From positions 271,692 through 306,254 of the forward strand of contig NW_008246101.1 of the NCBI RefSeq assembly GCF_000281045.1: DNA of 34,563 bases, read 5' to 3'. Made by a program: the position numbers and the translations under genes. Under the pieces are notes generated by a model that saw nothing but the letters and a program-made list of their open reading frames with translations, made no database searches and was not told the DNA's origin. Numbering within the stretch: the first letter of the stretch is position 1; each line of letters starts with the position of its first letter. This stretch comes from Saprolegnia diclina VS20 (lineage: Eukaryota; Oomycota; Saprolegniomycetes; Saprolegniales; Saprolegniaceae). Positions 10,045 through 19,201 of this stretch are shown in pieces.

Positions 10045-11631
10045 ATGGGCCGACGCGGACGACAGAGCGCCAAGACGGGCGATGGCGGGGCCGAGCGCCG
10101 GCTCGCCAAGAAGCTCGAGGAGCAGCGCAAGGGCAAGCAGATGGGCGCCAAGCCCCGCAAGGATGACCTCGTCTTCCTCGACGACCCGTCCGAGGACGAG
10201 CTCGAAGAAGCCAACTCGGAGAGCGACGATGGCATGGGCGACGAGGAAGAGGTCATGCAGCTGCATGCGAGCAGCGACGACGACGACGACGACGATGATG
10301 AAGAAGACGTCGATGGCGACGAAGAACTTCTTGAAGAGCGCGACGAGATCGAGAGCGACGGCGAAGACTACACGGAGGAGAAGGAGCGCATCGCCAAGAT
10401 GGCGGACCAGTGGGGCTCGTCCAAGAATGCCTTCTACTCGGCGGATACGGCCGACTACGAAGGCTTCTCGGACCAGGAAGAAGCCGCGCGCGACGAAGAA
10501 GAAGCGGCGCTCGAGCTCCAGCGCAAGCAGGCCGAGATGATGGACGAAGACGACTTTGTGGTCGACGCCAACGACGCAGCCGAGGACGATGCCGACGAAG
10601 AAACGCGTGTCGGCGACGAGCTCGCCGACATCCCGCTCTACGGCGAAGAACCCGTCGAGAAGGTGACCAAGGATTTCTCCAAGATGACCAAGAAGCAAAA
10701 GCTTGCGCTCGTGCAAGAGTACGCCGCTTGACCTCGATTCCGGGTCTTATTTGCATCTGATAGAACGTCGCCGGAGCTGCTCGGCCTTCTCGAAGAGCTC
10801 AAGGCGTGCATGGAAGTGCTCTCGACGTCGATCGAGCCGGCGCGCGAGAAGCTCACGCAGTGGGCCGAGACCAAGTCAGCGCCCAAGTACGCGGCCGGCC
10901 TCGAATACATCCAGATGAAGGAGACGCTTCTGCTCAACTACACGATGAACATCAGCTTTTACCTCCAGCTCAAGGCGGCCGGCAAGACTGTCCAGGACCA
11001 CCCGGTGCTGCAGCACATTCTGCAGATGCGCGCCAAGCTGAACGCACTCGAAGCCGTCGACGAAGGGCTCGAGGGCCAGCTCGACGAGCTCCTTACGACC
11101 GAGATCCCGGTCGACGAGACGACCAACGATGACGACGACGACGACGATGGTCTTGGCGACTACTTCAAGGGCGACGCCGCCCCCGAGACGACGGCGCCGA
11201 CGACGAAGGAGTCCAAGAAGGAATCCAAGAAGGCGTCCAAAAAGCGCAAGATGGACGACGACGACGAGATCGACGAAGACGCCGACGCGTTCTACGCGTC
11301 GGTGGCCGCGACCAAGACCAAGCACAAGAACCTCAAGGAAGCCTTCTTCTCGCACGAGCCGACGTACTACCCGGAAGCCGAGGACGACGAGGACGATGAG
11401 GACAAGAAGCGCGGTGCGACGTACCAGATGATCAAGAACCGCGGCTTGACGGCGCACAAGAGCAAGGTGAACCGCAACCCGCGCGTCAAGAAGCGCCTCC
11501 AGTACGAGAAGGCGCTCGTGCGACGAAAAGGCCAAGTGCGCGACGTGCGCGTTGGCGAGGCCGCGCGCTACGGCGGCGAACTCACGGGTATCAAGGCCAA
11601 CATCACAAGAAGTCGCAAGCTCCGATCGTAA
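10045..11631 (+). CDS. UTP3: Sas10/Utp3 small-subunit processome protein
   Basis: Two exons (10045-10718, 10764-11631) joined over a 45-nt intron (GTACGCC...GATAG), 513 residues. Utp3/Sas10 is a nucleolar component of the U3 snoRNP/SSU processome needed for 18S rRNA maturation. The start is basic (MGRRGRQSAKTG), followed by long Asp/Glu runs (around residues 75-110 and 165-200). The intron falls at LVQE|TSPELLGLLEELKACMEVL, the beginning of the Sas10/Utp3/C1D domain (about residues 226-310, including KYAAGLEYIQMKETLLLNY). A second acidic stretch follows. The C-terminal Sas10 domain is complete (SKVNRNPRVKKRLQYEKAL ... YGGELTGIKANITRSRKL). Both family halves are present and in order, so the assignment is secure. 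The neighbour TSR1, 18 kb away, works in the same 40S pathway. Confidence 0.93.
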
Positions 11632-11836
11632 GCGCCCCGCTGCTATCAACCAACACGCTGTATTTGCCATGTCTTCTCGTCCGTGCCAGTGATGGCCATG
11701 TAGTCGTGCAGGCGAATGACCCATTGAGTGGACGATGGAGAGCATCATAGTCGTGGATGAACAACATGGAGGTTCATCGGATTACAGGTTACGGGCAGCC
11801 ATTGTAGGCAGGCACGAACGTTCGAGCGCATCGTCT

Positions 11837-12351
11837 TTACTGGTCCTTCGGGGCGACCGGGGGTTCCCACAAGCGCCATTCTACATCATGGCCATGAGCG
11901 TTCTCCAGCGGTGGTTGTTGGTAATGTGTGGCGTCGTACCGGCGTACTTGGGGATCAAGAACAGCTCGTCCTCGGCCTGCTCTATTAATTCCTCGACCTG
12001 GCCGCAGTTGACAGTCTTCTCGACAATGTTTTCCTACGCCCATGCATGAGCATTCCGCAAGGTGCTGGCAGCGTTGGCGTCGTACATCGGTGTTGTCCGT
12101 CACGACCTTGAGGCGAAAGTTGGTGATCTGCTCCACCGACGTGCGGTAGTGGCACTCGGGCAAGTGCGTCTACGTCGCCGCCATGAGCAAGTTGCCTCTC
12201 GGTAGCCTCGTCGTCGTACCGCGGTCGCCTTGAGCGTCTCGCCGTAGAGGTGGATGAGGTCGCTGCGCCAGTTCGGGTTCACCTTGAGGCCCACGAGGCC
12301 CGTCGTCGTCTTCTGGACGGCCATGCCAAGGACGCGGGTCGCACGGAACAT
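11837..12351 (-). CDS. NDUFA5: NADH:ubiquinone oxidoreductase subunit, NDUFA5 (ETC_C1 family)
   Basis: Four minus-strand exons: 12351-12220, 12169-12086, 12033-11940 and 11880-11837. Introns of 50, 52 and 59 nt give 117 residues, the usual size for this accessory subunit of mitochondrial complex I (matrix arm). Diagnostic features are KTTTGLVGLKV near the N-terminus, the middle YRTSVEQITNFRLKVV, VEELIEQAEDELFLIPKY, and the C-terminal WRLWEPPV, matching the family's conserved WKLWEP. The N-terminal MFRATRVLGMA is consistent with mitochondrial import. The three introns are each flanked by GTACG and TAG. Its start faces NTF2 across a 337-bp shared spacer. Confidence 0.92.
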
Positions 12352-12688
12352 CGTCGCTGCCGAGTATTTGAGTCACTCCCAACCACCACACAAACCGGCG
12401 TTTTCGACTAAGTGCGCCGGACTTTTCTCTCGTCAACCGTACTTAAATCGATCTCTCCGCATTCGCACTTGAACAGGGGGCGCCCGCGACGATCGCTTCT
12501 TTGCAAGGCGTCGGCCACAGAGAGAAACGAGGCGCAGTCCTGTACGCATCTCTGCTTGGCACGAAGACGGTTCTCGAATGACTGAAGACGGCGGGGAGAA
12601 CCCGATAAAGTACGGTTTGGATGCGGACTTTCGGGGACTTACCGGCGAAGCCGGTGGTTCCAAATTCGATTTGGCGAAGGAAACCATC
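12352..12688. promoter_or_regulatory. Divergent promoter region of NDUFA5 and NTF2
   Basis: A 337-bp spacer between two divergent start codons, which must contain both promoters. It is G/C-rich with no further gene. An in-frame ATG at 12578 lies upstream of the NTF2 start, but the 37 residues it would add have no counterpart in NTF2. Confidence 0.5.
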
Positions 12689-13160
12689 ATGTCGGCCCAG
12701 GATATCGGCAACGCGTTCATCGGTCACTACTACACGACCTTTGACGGCAACCGCGGTGCGTTGGCCTCGCTCTACGTACGTCCTGCCACGTCATGGCACG
12801 ATCTGATAGCTTCTTATCTTATTGACGTAGAGCGACCGCTCGACGCTCAGCTTTGACAAGGACACGTTCCAGGGCACACAGGCCATCTTGGAGAAGCTGA
12901 GCAAGCTTCCGTCGACGCAGCACCGCGTGGACACGACGGTCATCCAGCCCTCCGTGAGCGACAACGCGATCTTGATCGTCGTCACTGGCAAGCTCGTCGT
13001 ACGTACCATCGAGCTATATGCCCGTATCGCCCTTCTTATCTGCTTGTGCTAGATTGACGGCGGCAACCCGCTGCAGTTTGCCCAGACGTTCCAGCTGGTC
13101 GCCCATGCGCCCGCCCAGTTCTACATCCACAACGACTTCTTCAGTCTCATTTATGGATAA
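12689..13160 (+). CDS. NTF2: Nuclear transport factor 2
   Basis: Three exons: 12689-12775, 12831-12998 and 13053-13160 (introns 55 and 54 nt), 120 residues, the family length. NTF2 carries Ran-GDP into the nucleus through FG-nucleoporins. The chain shows the family order: FIGHYYTTFDGNRGALASLY, then a segment with FQGTQAILEKLSKLP, then SDNAILIVVTGKLVIDGGNP and LQFAQTFQLV, ending in YIHNDFFSLIYG. An ATG at 12578 would extend the protein, but 12689 starts exactly where NTF2 proteins start. Only 186 nt separate its stop from the next gene on the same strand. Confidence 0.95.
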
Positions 13161-13346
13161 TTTAGCCCCGCTATAATACGCACAATATAAGCGCCTCCCC
13201 TTCTTGACGTCCTCTCTTACGCCGTCGACAGCAGCGACAGCGACCGAGCCCCTTCCGCGACTTCGAAGGCCCATCGCGCGCCTCGACGTCGGCGCCAAGT
13301 ATCGAGTTTCACAGGCACTTTTTGCTGGGCAGTTTCGGCCACGACC

Positions 13347-14023
13347 ATGGACACAATGGTACGAGGCGCGACACGCGTGCCCGAGCTCATGCTGGCGCGT
13401 AGAAGCGATCGGCCACATCCGACAACCAGGACAAGGTAGATCACATCCGCTGCCACCTGCGTTGACACATTCCTGGGCTAGGCGCGGGTGACGCTCATGG
13501 AGCGCCAAGACCACGAGACGGGCAACGCACCGATGCTCGCCCAGCTCCGCGTACGGCATCCTCGGTCGACAGCAGCCGCCACACTCATCGTTCGACGGCG
13601 TAGATTAGCGAGCTCGACAAGCTCGTGGCGCGTGTCAAGCAAAAGCAAGCGCTCATCAACGATCTCATGGCCAAGTACCACGACGAGCTCGCGCACATTG
13701 AGAAGGAGTCGCGCAAGATCCACGAGCGCTACGACCCGCTCTGCGCGCGCCTCGCCGAGCGCCTCGAGGAGCAGACAGCCAACCAAGCGCATTACGACAC
13801 GATCTCCAAGAACTTTGGCCAAGTATTGTTGTTGTTGCTGCCTGCCACGCTGCCACGTCATTTCTGATTTGCTTAGATTCTAAGCACGACCAAAGCCCGC
13901 TTGCGGAACAGCCAAACCGAAGGCCTCCACAACCTGCGGCGCGAAGCTACGGCGGAGCTCGCAGCGACGCGCGGCTTTGCCGCCGACATCGCGAGCACCT
14001 TTCACCAAAAGAGTCGAAAGTAA
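13347..14023 (+). CDS. Small coiled-coil protein, unidentified
   Basis: Five exons: 13347-13358, 13403-13435, 13482-13550, 13604-13822 and 13877-14023 (introns 44, 46, 53, 54 nt), 159 residues, all joining in phase 0. The first coding exon is only 12 nt (MDTM), unless an unseen upstream exon exists in the 186 nt after NTF2. From about residue 38 to the end the protein is nearly all heptad-like helix (ISELDKLVARVKQKQALIND, then AHIEKESRKIHERY, then CARLAERLEEQTANQ). No Cys clusters, membrane segments or catalytic motifs are visible. I do not recognise the family. Its size suggests a subunit of a larger assembly such as a tethering, kinetochore or axonemal complex, but this is a guess. Confidence 0.75.
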
Positions 14024-14109
14024 CTCGACAACGTCGACGACCAACAAGACAGTATAGCAGCGTCCGTGCACTACTTAGTACAGTAGCTACTATGAAGATG
14101 TACTCGTCG

Positions 14110-14131
14110 ACTCGTCGACTAGTCGACGAGT
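14110..14131. repeat. Perfect 22-bp palindrome between two genes
   Basis: ACTCGTCGACT immediately followed by its exact reverse complement AGTCGACGAGT, with no spacer. A further partial half-site (ACTCGTCGA) sits at 14102-14110. It lies about 90 nt past the coiled-coil gene stop and 170 nt before the ERF4-like start, so it could act as an operator-like site or form a cruciform. Confidence 0.7.
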
Positions 14132-14209
14132 GTATGAGTCGCAGCTACAACGGACTGAGAGAGCACAAGATCGTCGTCGTTGAAGGTTGGAGGTAGCTCA
14201 CGCGATGTG

Positions 14210-14254
14210 TCCGGATACGAGGCGGCGTGCGATAGGGCGACGGTTGTATCCGGA
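14210..14254. promoter_or_regulatory. Inverted TCCGGA pair upstream of the ERF4-like gene
   Basis: TCCGGATA at 14210-14217 and TATCCGGA at 14247-14254 in inverted arrangement, 39 nt start-to-start, ending 48 nt before the ATG at 14302. The spacing is about twice that of the similar pairs at 3074, 18276 and 21977. Confidence 0.4.
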
Positions 14255-14301
14255 AGATCCTCGCCCATCAGACAGGCGCCGGGAACCGTTGCATCGCCGA
14301 G

Positions 14302-14828
14302 ATGAGCACCGAGCGCTTCCTCGTCGACGACGAAGACGACATCGTACTCGCACGCCTCATGGCCGTGGCGCCGACGACGGTCGATGGATGGCCCTCGGCC
14401 TACGCGTCGACCTACCCCATGGCCCTCAAGGGCCTCGGTATGCAGCGAGGATGATGCTCATGCTCATGCACGATGGCGGTGTAGTCCCATCGGCCGAGTT
14501 CAATACGTGCATTGAAGCCATCAACCAAGCTGTGAGCGACTACTACCCGTGCATCCCATGCTACGGCTGCGGGTACCTCTGCTGCCTCTCGACGCTCGGG
14601 CTCTCGCTGCTCGTGCGGCAGCCCTGCACGACCGAGGTACTTCGCATCTCCTTGTAATCACATCGTCCATGCTCACGCCTCCACATGCAGCTCGAGCAAG
14701 CGATCGAGATGGTACTCAAGCGCGTCAACAACCGCGAGACGTTCCTCTTCCGCGGCCTCGTCTGGAAGCTCAAGCGACCCCGCCACGCATACACGTCGTG
14801 GATCGAGATCTGCCAAGTGGCGTGTTAG
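14302..14828 (+). CDS. Golgin-A7/ERF4-family protein, likely partner of a DHHC palmitoyltransferase
   Basis: Three exons: 14302-14437, 14485-14636 and 14691-14828 (introns 47 and 54 nt), 141 residues. The pattern fits the Golgin-A7/ERF4 family: YPMALKGLVPSAEFNTCIEA aligns with the conserved start of the domain. A Cys-rich hydrophobic centre follows (CIPCYGCGYLCCLSTLGLSL, with six Cys), then an amphipathic ELEQAIEMVLKRVNNRE and the final YTSWIEI resembling the family's terminal VIEI. In yeast and animals these proteins stabilise the DHHC enzyme that palmitoylates Ras at the ER/Golgi, and the Cys residues are themselves acylation candidates. The stop codon overlaps the 12-bp palindrome TTAGTCGACTAA at 14825-14836. 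The assignment rests on pattern rather than strong identity. Confidence 0.65.
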
Positions 14829-15257
14829 TCGACTAAACTCCATGCAACGACTAGTGTATTTGTTTGCATAGCTTTCTAGTCTCCTGCCAGTGACGTGCCT
14901 GCCGTCGATCGCACGACTTGCACGATTTGTCGTCCGGACGGTGGAGCCAGGATGCAACTCGTGCAAGTCGACGTCGCATGGCGCTCGACCCAAGACCACT
15001 TTGCTGTGTCTGCTTGCTCGCCATCGGCCAGTGTGATGACCTAGCACTGGCGTAGCCGCCATGCGACCCAAGGACGAGGATGGATCCCTACAAGATACGT
15101 CGTCACGGGACGCGCGCGGGTTAGGGAAAAACAAAAAAAGGAAAAAAAAAAGGTTAATAACTTACGAAGGGGGACTCCCGTAGCGATATGGGTGTGCTGG
15201 GCATCGCTCAAGGACCCACTACAGAAAGAAATGTAGGATCGCACGTACTGCGGTGAC
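14829..15257. other. Convergent spacer, ERF4-like / TFIIB
   Basis: About 430 nt between two convergent stop codons. It begins within the TTAGTCGACTAA palindrome and contains an A-rich run at 15125-15153, which is T-rich on the TFIIB strand. Two possible minus-strand introns of TFIIB (15219-15261 and 15088-15165) would place part of this region in the TFIIB transcript. No separate gene is supported. Confidence 0.4.
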
Positions 15258-16184
15258 TCACGCCACCATGATGTCTTGGACGTCGGCAAAGAGGTCCTTC
15301 TTGCTCTTGTTCAGCAGCTTGGCCACTTCCTTGACAACGCTGGCGCCAACCGACGTGACTTCGCTCACTTCTTCGACCGAGCGCTTGGCGTTTGTAAAGG
15401 CAGCCACAATGTAGATGACGCCAGCCGCGATCGCATGCGGCGCGCGGCCCTCGACGATGCCCATCTTGGTGGCCTTTTCCACGATCGGCGACGCAATGAT
15501 ACGCGTCTTGTTCGGCAAGTTGAGCGACGAGCAAAAGCGCGCGAGAAAGTCTTCGGTGCGGGCTCGCGGCGCCGGGCCCGCGCGGTCGACGAGGTTGGCC
15601 TTGGTGATTTGCGTCACCATCTTGCCAATTTTGAACTTGTCGACGCCGGTAATCACCTCGAGCTCCTTGTAGCTGCGCGTGTTGCCACAGTCGCGACAGG
15701 CCATGTACAAGACGGCGGCGTACACACGGGCCTTGTTGAGCTTGCGCGACACGTTGAATTGCTCCGACTCGTCGACCTTGGCGAAGAGCGTGATGGCATA
15801 GTCGGCCACCGCGTTGTTGACGCGCAGCGCGTCGCAGTAGTCGCGGAGCGCGTCAAAGCCTGCCCGGCGGCGGACGACTTGGCTGGTTTGCGACAAGTGG
15901 TGGGCGCGCGGTGGGCCGTCGGCCGACGCCTTGGACTTTGGCCCGACAATGTACGTCTCCAGCGTCACGTCCAGGCCCAAGCGCTCGTCGAGGCCCTTAC
16001 CGACGCGGCTTTGGTCCCCGCGTTGTCTATCGTCCTCGGCATAATTGTTCCACTCGGGTGCATCGTCGATCATGTGTTCGATCAGGACCATACCGCATCC
16101 CCGGCAAATGAGGTCGCCAGCGCCATGGTCCTCGACGAGGTCGTCGCTGCCACACTCAAAGCAGACGCTGTGACTGCGGTCCAT
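15258..16184 (-). CDS. TFIIB: Transcription initiation factor IIB
   Basis: A single-exon frame of 308 residues (human TFIIB 316). TFIIB bridges TBP-TATA and RNA polymerase II. The N-terminal zinc ribbon has CFEC (Cys8, Cys11) and CRGC (Cys27, Cys30), followed by the linker. Two cyclin folds follow: about residues 110-200 (DYCDALRVNNAVADYAITLF ... ARVYAAVLYMACRDCGN) and 205-300 (FLARFCSSLNLPNKTRIIAS ... PHAIAAGVIYIVAA). The start is ATG 16184, directly before the zinc ribbon. The simple stop (DIMVA, then TGA at 15258) makes a slightly short C-terminus. A textbook GTGAGT donor overlaps this stop, so a spliced, longer end is possible. Brf1 is less likely because the long Brf C-terminal extension is absent. 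Confidence 0.92.
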   Translation of the reverse strand: MDRSHSVCFECGSDDLVEDHGAGDLICRGCGMVLIEHMIDDAPEWNNYAEDDRQRGDQSRVGKGLDERLGLDVTLETYIVGPKSKASADGPPRAHHLSQTSQVVRRRAGFDALRDYCDALRVNNAVADYAITLFAKVDESEQFNVSRKLNKARVYAAVLYMACRDCGNTRSYKELEVITGVDKFKIGKMVTQITKANLVDRAGPAPRARTEDFLARFCSSLNLPNKTRIIASPIVEKATKMGIVEGRAPHAIAAGVIYIVAAFTNAKRSVEEVSEVTSVGASVVKEVAKLLNKSKKDLFADVQDIMVA

Positions 16185-16814
16185 TCGCCTAAGGTCGTCG
16201 GTCGGTGATCGCGGGTCGGCGGTAGGCGCAGTATACCTCGCGCTGGGCCGCGAATTGGGAATTTTATCGATTTTCAAAGGCTATCGATTCCCCACAGTGG
16301 TTGGATGGAATCCTTCGGGAGCGTACTTAACAGGATCCGTTTGGTTCGATATTTTAACTCAATTAAAGCTTGCGTTTTGTATTGAATGACAATATTATAA
16401 AGGGAGGTTGTCAGCGTGCGGAACGGACTTTACGGAGAACTATTGGTATGTATTTTATTATGATGCCAAACCCTTTGTGAACTTGGTGTTTGTATGAGAT
16501 GCGGCGCGTGGGCGCGGGCGGTGCGTTTTATTTTTTCGAAAATGACAGGTTCTCGAAAGTTCGACGAGGACCATCATCGCTTCCGAAACCGGAGTCGGCT
16601 AAATCCACGCAACCTTCCTCGGCAGCGATGCTGCAGGTGCCCGGTACGGTGCAACCGACTGGCATGGTGTAGCATGCCTTGACGATGCCAAGCGAAGGTG
16701 GCACACGCGTCGACCGCCGCTGCTGTCGTGCCGTAGGTAGTTGCGGTGTGTAACTGCTTGCAGTTGCGTGGATCCAGCCAGCGTACGTGGCAGCCCCCAA
16801 CGCAAGCGTTTCCA
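16185..16814. promoter_or_regulatory. TFIIB upstream region, with repeated TATCGAT
   Basis: About 630 nt between the TFIIB start and the 3' end of the first BART gene (both minus strand). TATCGAT occurs twice close together (16265-16271 and 16282-16288), about 80-100 nt upstream of the TFIIB ATG. The rest is more A/T-rich than the genes, with no recognisable coding sequence. Confidence 0.4.
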
Positions 16815-17435
16815 TTATTTTTTGAGACGTTGGGCTTCCTTGGTTTGCTTCATCATGAGAACAAAGACATCAAAGTCGCTGGTTGCCACGAGCATGCGCG
16901 AGTAGATGGCGATCGTGCCATGCGGGTCCTTCTCGTGCGCCTACATATAGTTGCATGCGTCGTCCTCGCGGTTCATCCTTGCCACGATGTACAGACCTTG
17001 CGCACAAGGTCGTAGAACTCTGCGACCGACGAGCCTTGCGACTCGATGAACTCTACGCCGTATCATATCGCACAGGTCCCGACGACGCCGAGCGGCGGAC
17101 CTTCGATTTTGGTCTCAAAGAGCGTTGTGAATTGGTTGTAGACGTCCGTGTACCTACAAAATGAGGTAACAACGCGGTGAAGAGTGGACGTCGTACTCGA
17201 GCTGCATTTCATCAGCGTCCGGGTCAAAGATGTCGCAGTGCTTGTCTGCAAACCGCTCAAACGTGGCGCAAAACTCGTCGTTCTCAAAGAAGAACGCAAT
17301 CACCTTGTCGACGATCGTCGGGCCGCCCTTGTCCTCGGCCGCGTCCTTGGCGTCGCCACTCGCGTCGTCTGCCCGAGTCGCTTTGTTAGCGCTCTTGGCG
17401 TCGTCGTCGCGGCTGTGCTTGCTCTCGCTCGGCAT
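16815..17435 (-). CDS. BART-domain protein, copy 1 (ARL2-binding-protein-like)
   Basis: Four minus-strand exons: 17435-17197, 17153-17101, 17052-16997 and 16940-16815 (introns 43, 48, 56 nt), 157 residues. After an acidic/basic leader, the BART domain reads VIAFFFENDEFCATFERFAD, DADEMQLEYTDVYNQFTTLF, EFIESQGSSVAEFYDLV and MLVATSDFDVFVLMM. BART domains (ARL2BP, CFAP36) bind GTP-loaded Arl2/Arl3 and act in cilia, mitochondria and transport of lipidated cargo; the partner here is inferred. Exons 2-4 have the same sizes (53, 56, 126 nt) and phases as in the neighbouring copy 17646-18237, so the two genes are a tandem duplication. The basic C-terminus (QRLKK) is similar in both. Confidence 0.85.
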
Positions 17436-17645
17436 CGTACCACTGCAAAGTCAGCCCAAGGAGTTTTGAGAAAACGGTCACTTCTTTGCGTATAAATCGA
17501 ATAGATCCGCTGCGAGCCCATTTCGCTGCGACCATCCAGCGTCAGTAACCACTCACACAGGCCAGCTAAGTTCTTATTCTCTAGTACCGTTAGTCGGACA
17601 GGAGAGTGAACTATCTTTCCGAAGGCGAAATTATTGTCGCTAGCA

Positions 17646-18237
17646 CTACTTGCGATACCGCTGCGTCTCGTGCGTGCGCTGCATCATACGCACAAACACC
17701 TCAAAGTCGCACGTGGCGACAAGCATTTGCGAGTAGACGGCGAGCGTGCTCTCCGGGTCGCGGTCGTGCGCCTATATATCTATCGTCAAGCAAATGACCA
17801 GCGCTGATACAGTCTACAGTCTTGACAAGGTCGTAAAACTCGGCGACCGACGAGCCCTGGGACACGATGAACGCTGGCCAAAAGACATAGCAAAGTGGCA
17901 CATCCGCATCCTAGAGTACCTTCAATCTTCTCTTCAAAGAGCGCGGTGAACGTGTTGTAAATGTGCGTGTACCTAGCCGTAGTCATGGGTTATGTAGATG
18001 AATGACGTCGACTTACTCGAGCTGCATTTCGTCGGCGCACGCATCAAAGCTTGGCGCATGCGTCTCCGCAAACTGCTCGAACGTCTGCGAAAACGCAGCG
18101 TCTTCAAAGAAGAACTGGACGACCTTGGATACAATATTGTCTGGAGACACCATCTTGGCGTCGTCACACTCGTTCTCTCGGTCGCTGCCCCCGCTCTTGC
18201 CTTCGTCGTCGTCGCCGTCCTTGGCGTCCCGTGGCAT
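17646..18237 (-). CDS. BART-domain protein, copy 2 (ARL2-binding-protein-like)
   Basis: Four minus-strand exons: 18237-18017, 17972-17920, 17873-17818 and 17771-17646 (introns 44, 46, 46 nt), 151 residues. It contains VVQFFFEDAAFSQTFEQFAE, then ADEMQLEYTHIYNTFTALFE, AFIVSQGSSVAEFYDLV and MLVATCDFEVFVRMM, closely following copy 1. The leaders differ entirely: MPRDAKDGDDDEGKSGG here and MPSESKHSRDD in copy 1. Intron 1 has a GTAAGT donor, rare in this window. Its ATG is 93 nt from the divergent GNAT start, and the shared spacer contains the inverted TTCCGGATA pair. It probably binds an Arl2/Arl3-type GTPase (family knowledge). Confidence 0.85.
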
Positions 18238-18275
18238 GGCGTTGAAATCTTTCGAAACGCAATTGCGAGTACGAA

Positions 18276-18302
18276 TTCCGGATAATGACATAATATCCGG
18301 AA
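18276..18302. promoter_or_regulatory. Inverted TTCCGGATA pair in the BART2/GNAT divergent promoter
   Basis: TTCCGGATA (18276-18284) and its exact reverse complement TATCCGGAA (18294-18302) are separated by 9 nt, in the middle of a 93-bp divergent spacer. This puts it 29 nt before the GNAT ATG and 39 nt before the BART copy 2 ATG, suiting a bidirectional core-promoter element. Confidence 0.55.
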
Positions 18303-18330
18303 AACAAGACCTGGTGTCATTCGGCCAGCG

Positions 18331-19139
18331 ATGGGCGTCCAGTTCCGGGACTTGGCAGTCGCGTACGACCGCGTCCTTGTCGACGCCTTCTACGACCAAG
18401 TTCTTGCGCCTGCCTTTGGCATCATCCCCGATGGTAGAAGCACGTCGACCGGCGCAGCTCAAAGCTCCTGCATGTAGAGATTGAGGACGTGGACACGCTC
18501 CACTACCAGCTCGCGACGGGCAACCACGAGGCCGACCATGAGTACCTCTTGCATTGCGTGCTTCTCTTTGACGAGGCAAGCTCCGGAAACGATCCTGCCG
18601 ATGTGCTGGGCGGCTTTTGCTGCGAGTACTACCCGAAAAGCAACTGCGGGCTCATCACGTACATCTCGACGCACCCGGCTCGAGACACCCGCGGCCGTGG
18701 CCTTGGCAGGCACATGGTCAACGAGGTTTTCCGGCTCCTGGACGCCGACGCTATCCAGCACCAGCACGAAACCATCACGGCGATCTTTCTCGAGTCCAAT
18801 ACCGACGCCGTGAAGGACGACATCATGGTGCCGGCCCGCCGCCGGGCGCTCCTCGGGACGCTTGGTGCGCGCTTCCTCGCCTTCTCGTACGTCCAGCCAC
18901 GACTGAGTCCAGAGAAGGCGCCGTGCCGGACGTTGCATCTCGGTGTCTTTGAACGCTTCCTCGAACCGACGGGCAATGGTGGCGTCGGCATGCCAGCCGC
19001 GACAGTCGCCGCCTACCTCGCCGAGTTCTACGCGGTCCTCATGGGCTCGGACGCCTTGACGAACGACGCCGACTGCCGCCGACAGCTATCGGAGCTACAA
19101 GGCATGACGCATGTCCCCGTGGACCCGTCCCTCTCGTAA
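18331..19139 (+). CDS. GNAT-family N-acetyltransferase-like protein
   Basis: Two exons (18331-18433, 18478-19139) around a 44-nt intron, 254 residues. GNAT enzymes transfer acetyl from acetyl-CoA to amines. The fold's landmarks are visible: strand 4 (VLGGFCCEYYPKSNCGLITY), then the acetyl-CoA pyrophosphate loop RGRGLG (about residues 106-111) within DTRGRGLGRHMVNEVFRLL. A region with TAIFLESN follows, as in bacterial-type GNATs with a Glu/Asn pair near strand 5. The C-terminal ~110 residues (FLAFSYVQPRLSPEKAPCR onward) go beyond the minimal domain. The substrate cannot be told. The stop is 62 nt from the EB1 stop on the other strand. Confidence 0.75.
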
Positions 19140-19201
19140 ACCAGAGTCGTTTTAGAGTCGTTTGCATGTTATGGCTACACAGTTCCTCGGGGCGCCCTGG
19201 C

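Noticed and set aside
9534-10166. A 210-codon plus-strand frame upstream of Utp3
   Set aside because: It runs into the Utp3 coding region in the wrong frame, has no G/C third-position bias in its first 400 nt and resembles nothing known.
10876-11748. A 290-codon Val/Leu-rich minus-strand frame that looks membrane-like
   Set aside because: It is opposite the second Utp3 exon; the acidic GAC/GAG codons read backwards as Val/Leu, giving false hydrophobicity.
14673-15134. A 153-codon minus-strand frame overlapping the end of the ERF4-like gene
   Set aside because: Its C-terminal third is antisense to the ERF4-like last exon and the rest lies in the spacer; no family likeness.
16261-16360. A tRNA B-box-like stretch (ATCGATTCCCCA, and GGTTCGAT further on)
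   Set aside because: No matching A box or acceptor stem can be folded at the right distance on either strand.
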